The notes beneath the pieces are model-generated. The model did not search any database, was not told where the DNA came from, and worked only from the letters and a program-made list of their open reading frames with translations. Both the position numbers and the translations under genes were made by a program. Shown here piece after piece: positions 53,874 to 64,000 of a DNA stretch of 64,000 nucleotides. Location: positions 124,001-188,000 of the forward strand of contig JAAZYX010000003.1 in assembly GCA_014239435.1 (NCBI GenBank), read 5' to 3'. Numbering within the stretch: position 1 is the first letter of the stretch; each line of letters begins with the position of its first letter. This DNA comes from Fidelibacterota bacterium. Lineage in GTDB: Bacteria > Fidelibacterota > Marinisomatia > Marinisomatales > TCS55.

Positions 53874-54828
53874 ACCTCTTTCAGGATTAGCGCTTCTTTG
53901 GTTCCTTAGCCTTCAATGTGTGGAAACAACCATCACCATTCGGGTTTTGCCTGACGGAAACTATACAATGCGGTTTCATTCCAGAGGTGATTCGGCAGAT
54001 GTTTTTAATGAAGACTTCCCGCATCCGGCAACTGGTGAGTGGACGCAATCATCTGTGAAAATAGATGAAGATGATAATGCATGGACACAAACCACCCATG
54101 GGTTGTTTTCCGGGGAAATTGGTTTTCCGGAAAATTCAGCTTCCTCCATCCCGTTAAGGCACTTTCTTTCTGTTGATAAAACAGACGGATGGATCGCGAC
54201 ACATTATAAATTGGATTATCGATTTCAAGGTCGGGAAGCCTTTCGAAAATACCCTGAATTTGCTAGACAGATTACCGGAGTTTCATCCGATTCAACACAA
54301 TGGATATCCGAAGCTCTGACCTATATCGTCTCTCAAGGAATGGAGGATATCCAAACCGCTCAAAAAAACGCCATTGATCCGGATTTGGTGGAAAGAATCC
54401 AAAATCATATGAGAGGCTATTTTTCGCGCATTAAAGAAAAGGATTTATTTGAAGAGCTAAATCAAGATTTTCTTCAAAAGGCGTTCAGTCCGTTTATTGG
54501 CGATGTTCCGAAAACCTATATTCAACATCTTGCCGAAGCAATGGCGCCATACGAAGAAGAACTTCGCATAACTAGCGGACTCACAGATGATGAAATTCGG
54601 CTGCATGTATTTTTACCCGGCGCAATCACCTCCCACAATGCTGATAGTATTCTGGGCGATACACTTCAATGGACTTTCGGGTTGGAAGAAATTCTCAATG
54701 ATGATTATAAAATCCGCGCTGCATCAATTGTCTATTCCCCGAGACAAATTCAAGCTGTAATTTTAGGGATTACAGCACTTATTTTATTGGTCCTGTGGAT
54801 CGCATTCAAATCAAGGAAAAGACACTAA
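53842..54828 (+). CDS. unknown lipoprotein with C-terminal transmembrane helix
   Basis: A 328-residue protein not recognised. The N terminus has a lipoprotein-like signal (GLALLWFLSLQC). The central part is mixed alpha/beta with acidic regions (KEKDLFEELNQDFLQKAF). The C terminus is a hydrophobic helix followed by basic residues (AVILGITALILLVLWIAF then KSRKRH), which would anchor the protein in the inner membrane with its tail in the cytoplasm. ATG 53842 has a GAAGG ribosome site 4-5 bases upstream and overlaps the PAP2 gene by 32 bases; ATG 53860 is the alternative. Operon position suggests an envelope function linked to the PAP2 enzyme. Confidence 0.6.
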   Translation: MIIFRKMAIHKPLSGLALLWFLSLQCVETTITIRVLPDGNYTMRFHSRGDSADVFNEDFPHPATGEWTQSSVKIDEDDNAWTQTTHGLFSGEIGFPENSASSIPLRHFLSVDKTDGWIATHYKLDYRFQGREAFRKYPEFARQITGVSSDSTQWISEALTYIVSQGMEDIQTAQKNAIDPDLVERIQNHMRGYFSRIKEKDLFEELNQDFLQKAFSPFIGDVPKTYIQHLAEAMAPYEEELRITSGLTDDEIRLHVFLPGAITSHNADSILGDTLQWTFGLEEILNDDYKIRAASIVYSPRQIQAVILGITALILLVLWIAFKSRKRH

Positions 54829-54830
54829 AT

Positions 54831-55250
54831 ATGAAAAAATTATTACCGATGATTCTACTGGGCACTTTGGCAACTGCCGGTCCAAAATTCAGCGATGATC
54901 AGCTTAAAGCGATGACGCCTCATTATTTTACACGGAACCATACGGCACCGCAATTGCTGGGAGTTTCTATTTACAAAACCCGTACCGGACGCGTGTACCG
55001 AGTTGACATTAAAGCGGACAGAAATCGGTCAAACGATGATTTGAGTTTTGCCTATTCTGCTCTCACCACGATGGGGCAATACGCCAAAAAGAAATTCAAG
55101 GAATTCGTTGTCGTTATGCACTATGATGTTCGAGGGAAAACCCCCGAAGTGTGCGTGGGGAAAGCAAAGTGTACATTGGATTGCTTTGTCCATAATAGAG
55201 TATCTTATGAGAAGTGGTGGAAAGAATGCATCACGTTTAAGGAAATGTAA
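54831..55250 (+). CDS. small exported hypothetical protein
   Basis: A 139-residue protein with a signal peptide (KKLLPMILLGTLATAGP). The mature part is basic at the centre (YKTRTGRVYRVDIKADRNRS) and has four cysteines at the C terminus (EVCVGKAKCTLDCFVHNRV, WWKECITF), suggesting disulfides or metal binding. No family was recognised. It starts 2 bases after the previous stop codon. Its stop overlaps the cysteine dioxygenase start by 1 base, so it is part of the same transcription unit. Confidence 0.6.
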   Translation: MKKLLPMILLGTLATAGPKFSDDQLKAMTPHYFTRNHTAPQLLGVSIYKTRTGRVYRVDIKADRNRSNDDLSFAYSALTTMGQYAKKKFKEFVVVMHYDVRGKTPEVCVGKAKCTLDCFVHNRVSYEKWWKECITFKEM

Positions 55251-55840
55251 TGAGCGAACCAATCAAACAGCCTCAGTCTTTCGCCGAAACGCCTGTCCAG
55301 CCCGGCGAAAATACTCCTGTCACCCAAGTTGTGCTGGACGAGGAAGCGCTTCAAGATCTTACGGACTGCTGTAAAAATACGAAGAAATTAATTGAATGGC
55401 TGGATTCCCTAAACAGACGTCCGGGGCTGGAAGAATTGGATGAACGCCTTAGCCAAATGAAGGTAGATGCAGACGCGTTGAAGAGAAACATCTGCTTTGT
55501 CGAAAGTGGCTACCAAAGAAATGTCCTGAAGAAAAATGATCATTATGAGCTGGTCGCAATTTGCTGGAGGCCCGATCAGGAAACACCAATCCATGACCAT
55601 GTTGGCAGCGATTGCGCCTTTCTGATATTGGAAGGCACGTCTACAGAAACAGTTTACACGACCGATGAAAACGAACGTGCATCAGAGCAAATAAAAAGAG
55701 ATTATCGGCCCGGTGAAGTCTGCGCCGCAGCTGAACAGGATATTCATAAAATATCAAATGAAAAGGGCGGCGATCTTATCAATCTTCATGTCTATACTCC
55801 GCCGCTTAGCGGATTCAAGATCTATAAACCAAAATCCTGA
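55250..55840 (+). CDS. cysteine dioxygenase type I-like
   Basis: Cupin-fold, non-haem iron enzyme likely oxidising cysteine (or a related thiol) to its sulfinic acid in the cytoplasm. The 196-residue product has the iron-binding segment CWRPDQETPIHDHVGSDCAF (HxH) and the third histidine in AEQDIHKISNEKGG. LHVYTPPLSGFKIY is the usual C-terminal motif. A cysteine in the GSDCAF segment occupies the place of the Cys-Tyr crosslink region in the family. An N-terminal extension of about 30 residues rich in Pro/Gln precedes the domain. Exact thiol substrate (cysteine, 3-mercaptopropionate) is not certain. Confidence 0.87.
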   Translation: MSEPIKQPQSFAETPVQPGENTPVTQVVLDEEALQDLTDCCKNTKKLIEWLDSLNRRPGLEELDERLSQMKVDADALKRNICFVESGYQRNVLKKNDHYELVAICWRPDQETPIHDHVGSDCAFLILEGTSTETVYTTDENERASEQIKRDYRPGEVCAAAEQDIHKISNEKGGDLINLHVYTPPLSGFKIYKPKS

Positions 55841-55844
55841 TTCT

Positions 55845-59484
<3,640 letters not shown>

Positions 59485-59541
59485 GACGCCGCTACTTAAA
59501 TTCGCATTCTATAAACCGTTCATTAAACAAAGGAAGAAACC

Positions 59542-59862
59542 ATGATGAAAATGGCAGAAATAGTAGATGATGTTGTCCTGCTCATATTAGACAACCACGA
59601 ACCACTCAAGGAGCTCGGCATTGACCAAAGTAAGGTGTACGCAAAAGTGCGGGGCTACGATGATTTCGGAGTGTGGGTGCTGCATCCCGGTATTAGCATT
59701 CCATCACCGGAAGGAAGCAAAAGTAAGAAATCAAAATCTGTGGAAGCATCCGTGTTGATTCCCTGGCCCTACATTTCTTCCGTAGTGCATTTCCCAGGAG
59801 TGGAAGGGTTTGATTTTCCGAACCCATTTTCTAAAGAGATTGGATTTGATATCAAGCTATAG
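59542..59862 (+). CDS. small conserved-looking hypothetical protein
   Basis: A 106-residue cytoplasmic protein with no recognised domain. It has no signal peptide or membrane segment. Two tryptophans and a charged lysine/serine linker (SKSKKSKSVEA) divide an N-terminal strand-helix part from a C-terminal part (ASVLIPWPYISSVVHFPG). It has a good AAGGA ribosome site 8 bases before ATG 59542 and stands in a 57-base gap after the sugar dehydrogenase. Function unknown. Confidence 0.6.
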   Translation: MMKMAEIVDDVVLLILDNHEPLKELGIDQSKVYAKVRGYDDFGVWVLHPGISIPSPEGSKSKKSKSVEASVLIPWPYISSVVHFPGVEGFDFPNPFSKEIGFDIKL

Positions 59863-59897
59863 TTGTAAATTATATTAGCTTTATAAGGACAAAAATA

Positions 59898-60155
59898 ATG
59901 AAAATAGTATTATCAAAAGTTGTCATACTATTTATTGGCTTGGCAATTGGATGGTTTTTCACAAAATCTTATTACACCAATTTAATTGTGCCACTCATGG
60001 TAACGGAATTAGAGTCCATGAATCAAATAGATAATTCAATTTTAGATCATATTCGAAATGATGAAGCCGATGAAGCTAAAAAAATATTATTATTAAAAAT
60101 AGAACGTGGGAATAGTTCATTAAATTATTATAAAGGAGAACTTCCAAAAAATTGA
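59898..60155 (+). CDS. small membrane-anchored hypothetical protein
   Basis: An 85-residue protein with one N-terminal hydrophobic helix (VVILFIGLAIGWFF) and a soluble charged tail rich in acidic and lysine residues (DHIRNDEADEAKKILLLKIE). AAGGAC lies 8 bases before the ATG. The region from here to 60450 is markedly more AT-rich than flanking genes. Not recognised by family; it may be a recent or fast-evolving gene. Confidence 0.5.
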   Translation: MKIVLSKVVILFIGLAIGWFFTKSYYTNLIVPLMVTELESMNQIDNSILDHIRNDEADEAKKILLLKIERGNSSLNYYKGELPKN

Positions 60156-60170
60156 AAAAGAAGTGACGAA

Positions 60171-60416
60171 ATGAAACTTAATATTCTCATTTGCACATTT
60201 ATTTTTACCTCATGTGATGACACAAACCAAATTAAAAGTGATCAACGCTATGAATCTCCGGATCAATTATTACTCCCCAAGAATCAGATTACACCAAATG
60301 AAATATTTACTCAAACCTTAGAAAGCGGGAATTAATTTCACTATAAGGATATAGATTTGTTTAATAAACTTTTTATTGACTCTTCCTCAATTAATTATAT
60401 TCTTGATTCCTCATAA
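60171..60416 (+). pseudogene. small lipoprotein gene with an internal in-frame TAA
   Basis: ATG 60171 opens a lipoprotein-like protein (KLNILICTFIFTSC, lipobox cysteine at residue 15) of 54 residues ending at TAA 60333-60335. The same frame then continues with protein-like sequence (FHYKDIDLFNKLFIDSSS) to a second TAA at 60414-60416. This suggests a longer gene truncated by one nonsense codon. The upstream site is weak (GTGACGAA). It lies 15 bases after the small membrane protein. Nothing else is visible in the 60156-60452 gap. Confidence 0.4.
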
Positions 60417-60452
60417 CAAAACAATTTTTATTCAATATAAACATCGGAATTC

Positions 60453-61388
60453 ATGAACGCTGCCGTACATATCAGTGGCCTGAAAAAATCCTACAACGGA
60501 ACTGAAGCGTTAAAAGGTGTAAACCTTTCTATCGGGGAAGGTGAATTTTACGCTTTGCTCGGCCCCAACGGCGCCGGGAAAACCACGATGATTAATATCC
60601 TTACCGGGCTCGTCATTAAAAATGAAGGTACGACCGAGGTGTTTGGGAAAGATACGATAAAGGATTACCGGTTTACACGGGCGCAAATCGGGACTGCCGC
60701 ACAGGAATTGCCTTCTGACTGGTTTTTCCCGATTGAAAAGCTGCTCTATTTCCAAGCCGGCTATTTTGGGATTTCTGCCCAAAATGCGAAACCGCGCGTA
60801 AACGAACTCATGGATCGTTTGGGTTTAACCGAAAAGAAAGGATCGAGACTGCGGCAGCTTTCCGGCGGAATGAAGCGGCGGTTTCAGTTGGCGAAAGCGC
60901 TTATTCATGATCCAAATATTTTAATTCTTGATGAGCCAACAGCCGGCGTGGACGTAGAACTGCGGCATGAACTCTGGGATTATTTCCGAGAATTGCATAA
61001 AGGGGGAAAAACCATTCTCCTCACAACCCATTATATAGAAGAAGCGGAAATGCTCTGCGAAAATGTTTCCATCATCCATGAGGGAAAAGTCATCAAAGAA
61101 GGATCGCCAAAAGCGCTGACGCAGAGTCTCGGGAAGGCAGGGATTACCATTCATTTTTCTGGGTGGAACGAATCACTTGAGCCAAAACTTTCCAACTTCT
61201 CCTACACACACGAAGACGGCAGACTTCACTTCACGGTTCAGGATTCAGAAAAAACACTGCCTGAAATCATTGCTATTCTCGCAGGGGAACAGTGCCGAAT
61301 TCAAAGTGTAAAGACGGACCAGTCTTCGCTTGAGGATGTATTTCTTTCGCTTACCGGAAAAGGAATCCATGAGGAAACAACAAAATGA
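60453..61388 (+). CDS. ABC-2 transporter ATP-binding protein
   Basis: ATPase of an ABC exporter of the NodI/DrrA class, 311 residues. Walker A GPNGAGKTTMINIL, signature LSGGMKRRFQLAKAL, Walker B ILILDEPTAGVDVELR and H-loop TTHYIEEAEMLC are intact. The C-terminal extension (about 220-311) is typical for this class. The permease gene starts 4 bases before its stop. Substrate unknown; the operon continues with an outer-membrane-like protein and a CsgG/FlgT-type protein, hinting at an envelope component. Confidence 0.93.
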   Translation: MNAAVHISGLKKSYNGTEALKGVNLSIGEGEFYALLGPNGAGKTTMINILTGLVIKNEGTTEVFGKDTIKDYRFTRAQIGTAAQELPSDWFFPIEKLLYFQAGYFGISAQNAKPRVNELMDRLGLTEKKGSRLRQLSGGMKRRFQLAKALIHDPNILILDEPTAGVDVELRHELWDYFRELHKGGKTILLTTHYIEEAEMLCENVSIIHEGKVIKEGSPKALTQSLGKAGITIHFSGWNESLEPKLSNFSYTHEDGRLHFTVQDSEKTLPEIIAILAGEQCRIQSVKTDQSSLEDVFLSLTGKGIHEETTK

Positions 61389-62158
61389 ACTGGGTTGGAT
61401 TATGGACACTTACGCGAAGGGAAGTCGGTCGATTTTTTTCCGTGTACAGGCAGACCGTTGTTCCGGGACTGATTTCTTCTGGACTTTACATTATGATCTT
61501 CGGCTATACGCTCGAGCGCCGCATTCGCGAAATTGCCATTGACGGCGAAGCGATTCCCTACACTCTGTTCATTCTTCCCGGTTTGGCCATGATGAACACT
61601 ATAACCAACGCGACAGCAAATACCGCATCTTCCATGCTTCAGATGAAACTACTGCAGCAGCTTCCGGATATTTTAACGTCACCGCTTTCCAGTCTGGAAG
61701 TGTCGCTGGCGTACATCGTGGGCGGAACCATGCGCGGGTTTGTTAACGGATTTCTCGTTATTCTTTTGGGTGTTTTACTGATTGACCTTCCCATTCACAA
61801 TATTCCGTTGACGCTCATATTCCTTTTTATGGTTTCCTGGGCTTTTGCGAGTTTGGGGCTTTTGCTCGGACAAATGGCAGAATCGTGGGATAATCTTGCC
61901 ATGCTTCAGAATTTTTTCCTTACACCGCTCAGTTTTCTTGGAGGCATTTTCTATTCGATCCACATGCTGCCGGAATGGGCGCAATCCTTTAGTTTCATCA
62001 ATCCTATTTATTACATGATAAACGGTATGCGGTATACCATTTTGGGGGTAGCCGATTCATCGCCGGAGTTCAGCTTTTTCATGGCAGCTCTCATGACAAG
62101 TTTGTTTACGCTTGCAGCGGTTCTTATGATGAAAAGCGGACGGAAAATTAAACAATGA
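61385..62158 (+). CDS. ABC-2 type transporter permease
   Basis: A 257-residue permease with about six transmembrane segments, of the NodJ/DrrB kind: GLISSGLYIMIFGYTL, YTLFILPGLAMMNTITNA, YIVGGTMRGFVNGFLVILLG, LTLIFLFMVSWAFASLGLLL, FFLTPLSFLGGIFYSIHMLP and a last helix near the C terminus (ALMTSLFTLAAVLMM). LLQQLPDILTSPLSSLEV is the conserved coupling-loop region. It overlaps both neighbours by 4 bases (ATGA). Confidence 0.92.
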   Translation: MNWVGLWTLTRREVGRFFSVYRQTVVPGLISSGLYIMIFGYTLERRIREIAIDGEAIPYTLFILPGLAMMNTITNATANTASSMLQMKLLQQLPDILTSPLSSLEVSLAYIVGGTMRGFVNGFLVILLGVLLIDLPIHNIPLTLIFLFMVSWAFASLGLLLGQMAESWDNLAMLQNFFLTPLSFLGGIFYSIHMLPEWAQSFSFINPIYYMINGMRYTILGVADSSPEFSFFMAALMTSLFTLAAVLMMKSGRKIKQ

Positions 62159-62862
62159 AAAAAATTGCTCTGCTCTTGACGGCAATGTCTATACTGTACA
62201 GCCATCAGGATTCTACCACGGCGTGGAAACATTACATGCGGGGTGGCGGCGTGGAATCGGAATCCAATTCCGGCATTACCCTGTATTACAGGCTAAAGCG
62301 AACAACCGAATTCACGTACAGAGATCTCAGGCTGTGGGGCATGGTTCTTACCAATAATGATTCTTTTCTTTACCTCAGATTTAAAACCAGCAGAAAATAC
62401 CATACCCTTCAGGATGTGTATTCCTTTTCGACATTCTCGTATCGGCAGAATACACGAACCGGTCTCAACCTCCAATATCATATAAATCAAGGAATCGGTA
62501 TTTTTTTAACCTCGTACGGAAATGGCCACATCAATGCTGAATTGGGTTACGCCGCTGATGTGTCGGACTATTTAAATAATTCCGAAAAAACATCATATGG
62601 AAAAGGCGGAATTTTTTGGGACCATGAGTTTGCTTTGGCTTCTACCTCACTTGAAATCGAAACGTTTTTACAAGTTGGTGATACAGAAAATTTAGATCTT
62701 TCTCGAACTCTAATTGAATTTGAAATGATGACGTCTTTCAAAAACGGATTGAGGCTCATTGCCGGCGCGGAGAAAGAATGGTATCACACAGGTTCACAAT
62801 TGCATGATCTTTCTTTTTCTCTTTCGCTTGGATGGAAAGGTTCATTAAACTGGAACCTGTGA
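62155..62862 (+). CDS. predicted outer-membrane beta-barrel protein
   Basis: A 235-residue exported protein not assigned to a named family. A short signal peptide (KIALLLTAMSILYSHQ) precedes regularly alternating strands rich in aromatic residues (FLYLRFKTSRKYHTL, VYSFSTFSYRQNTRTGLNL, GIFLTSYGNGHINAELGYAAD, LEIETFLQVGD) suggestive of an 8- to 10-strand barrel. The C terminus ends in SLGWKGSLNWNL without the usual terminal aromatic. Translationally coupled to the ABC permease, so the exporter may supply or use it. Confidence 0.65.
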   Translation: MKKIALLLTAMSILYSHQDSTTAWKHYMRGGGVESESNSGITLYYRLKRTTEFTYRDLRLWGMVLTNNDSFLYLRFKTSRKYHTLQDVYSFSTFSYRQNTRTGLNLQYHINQGIGIFLTSYGNGHINAELGYAADVSDYLNNSEKTSYGKGGIFWDHEFALASTSLEIETFLQVGDTENLDLSRTLIEFEMMTSFKNGLRLIAGAEKEWYHTGSQLHDLSFSLSLGWKGSLNWNL

Positions 62863-62910
62863 CATTCATCAACTCCATAAAATACAAACCATCGTAATTT
62901 TGCGTCTTTT

Positions 62911-64000
62911 ATGAACAGATTTATCCTAATCCAGCTGATCCTGTTTTCATTCGCAATTTCCCAAAAAGAGGTGGCTGCCGATATCACCGAACAGCGTCAG
63001 CGGTTATTGATTCTCCCTTCTGAATACTCGGAGGACTCCAACGCTCCTGTCAACAAAATAACAGCCATTTTAGCAGCAGAAGCCGGCAGCATGAAGCGCT
63101 ACATCATAATTGACCGGTCTCAGATGATGTCTATACTGGATGAGCACGCGTTTCAGATGACCGGTGTAGTGAATGATTCTGATCTGGTCAAGTACGGCAA
63201 TATGGCCGGAGCGCGGGAAGCTCTCAAAGTAACCATGACGCATTACAGCCAAAAAGGTGTGCCACCAAAAAGTAAAAAAGATGACGATGATGATGAAAAA
63301 GGCGCAAACTTTTTTGATGCTGTCATTGCAGTGGCAAAAGCATCCTCGGGAAAAGAGGAAAAAGAAAAATACGCCAACAATATTCAGACGGTTTTCAACT
63401 TCACCATCACCAAACTCGATGTGGAAACAGGGCAAACCTTAGATTCCAAATATATTGATGTAGATCATACCGGTGGAAATGTAGGCAAATCGCTTACGGC
63501 TACCATGAACATGGTTCGACGTGCAATTAGGAGGGAACTCAGAAAAATGTTCCTGTTAACCTCTGAGGTGCTTGAAGTGGATGGAGATAATATTCTTCTT
63601 TTCCTCGGCTCGGATATGGGGATCGAAGTCGGCACGGTATATGAAATTAACAGCTTGGGTCGAAAACGTACCATTCGCGGAAGAGATATTACCGTCCCCG
63701 GGAGGCCGGTCGGCATGGTGCAGGTGGTGGATGTCAGCGGAGATGCCAGCCGTGCGGTTGTACTCAGAAAATGGGGGCAAATCGAGCCGGGGTTTGAAGC
63801 GCTTGAACGGATGGCTTTCCTCAACGGCATCGGATTCAAAATGGATTACGGCCAAACATCAGGTGATTTCGATCTCGAATTTGTCGGTTACGTCCGTCCG
63901 CTACGGAGGTTCGGCGGATTCATGAATATCGGACTGGGAAATATAGAAGACAGCCGCGGGAACCTTGACCTTACCTTTGGAGTCGGAGGCGGCTTTCATG
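62911..64000 (+). CDS. CsgG-like/FlgT_C-like envelope protein (5' part, runs off window)
   Basis: The frame is open from ATG 62911 to the window end (363 codons visible). A signal peptide (FILIQLILFSFAISQ) precedes a CsgG/TolB-N-like domain (about 30-200; RLLILPSEYSEDSNAPVNKI, SMKRYIIIDRSQMMSILDEH, NIQTVFNFTITKLDVETGQT). A lysine/aspartate-rich insertion (SKKDDDDDEKG) interrupts it. From about 210 a FlgT_C-like barrel follows (EVLEVDGDNILLFLGSDMG, IEVGTVYEINSLGRKR, GMVQVVDVSGDASRAVVLRK). The last residues look like the start of a further strand-rich domain. It combines the two folds seen separately in the 48-52 kb operon. Confidence 0.75.
   Translation, partial: MNRFILIQLILFSFAISQKEVAADITEQRQRLLILPSEYSEDSNAPVNKITAILAAEAGSMKRYIIIDRSQMMSILDEHAFQMTGVVNDSDLVKYGNMAGAREALKVTMTHYSQKGVPPKSKKDDDDDEKGANFFDAVIAVAKASSGKEEKEKYANNIQTVFNFTITKLDVETGQTLDSKYIDVDHTGGNVGKSLTATMNMVRRAIRRELRKMFLLTSEVLEVDGDNILLFLGSDMGIEVGTVYEINSLGRKRTIRGRDITVPGRPVGMVQVVDVSGDASRAVVLRKWGQIEPGFEALERMAFLNGIGFKMDYGQTSGDFDLEFVGYVRPLRRFGGFMNIGLGNIEDSRGNLDLTFGVGGGFH

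Overview
The window looks like a chromosomal segment from a Gram-negative bacterium of the FCB superphylum, most likely Candidatus Marinimicrobia (SAR406) or a close relative. This is inferred from an outer-membrane TonB-dependent receptor with an N-terminal carboxypeptidase-regulatory-like domain, a very large secreted protein ending in a type IX secretion (T9SS) type A sorting domain, FlgT/FlgP/CsgG-type envelope proteins, and a tmRNA whose predicted tag ends in MAAA. No rRNA, transposase, integrase, phage gene or CRISPR array was seen. Standard stop codons, TGA included, are used throughout. Genes are tightly packed, with many 1-4 base overlaps (ATGA, GTGA).

Layout. 1-8.5 kb: end of glycyl-tRNA synthetase, a TonB receptor closed by a strong terminator, an aminotransferase, gamma-glutamyltransferase and a convergent M20 amidohydrolase, then a gap holding what looks like the orphan tail of a T9SS-sorted protein. 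8.5-14.3 kb: purine nucleoside phosphorylase, MoxR ATPase with DUF58 partner, a TPR lipoprotein, a PfkB sugar kinase and a metallophosphoesterase. 14.3-23 kb: translation and RNA modification, namely cysteine desulfurase and MnmA (tRNA 2-thiolation), RsfS, ArgS, tmRNA, and queC-queE-queD-queF (preQ1 synthesis) bracketed by two tRNA-Lys genes (CUU and UUU). 23-26.2 kb: a cupin and glycine dehydrogenase gcvP, which is interrupted by an in-frame TGA where a glycine is expected.

26.2-39.4 kb (minus strand): ABC-F ATPase, isoaspartyl peptidase, MtaB, carB, a LolA-like protein with an ABC-2 exporter, TypA/BipA and carA. The two carbamoyl-phosphate synthase subunits are thus separated by four other genes.

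39.4-53 kb is the most unusual part. A probable 12-kb minus-strand operon encodes, in order, a FlgT-like protein, an LPP20/FlgP-like protein, a TlpA-type thioredoxin, a CsgG/LpoB-like protein, a 1,876-residue mosaic T9SS cargo protein, a FecR-domain protein and a CHASE2-adenylate/guanylate cyclase, closed by a terminator. A TPR-SLH lipoprotein is transcribed divergently from it. No flagellar genes are present in the window. A working inference is that these proteins form an outer-membrane/periplasmic assembly coupled to cyclic-nucleotide signalling.

53-64 kb: a run of overlapping plus-strand genes with a PAP2-type membrane enzyme, unknown lipoproteins, cysteine dioxygenase, LigA and a PQQ-type sugar dehydrogenase. 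After some small hypothetical genes comes a second ABC-2 exporter operon with a beta-barrel-like protein, followed by a CsgG/FlgT-like gene that runs off the window end.
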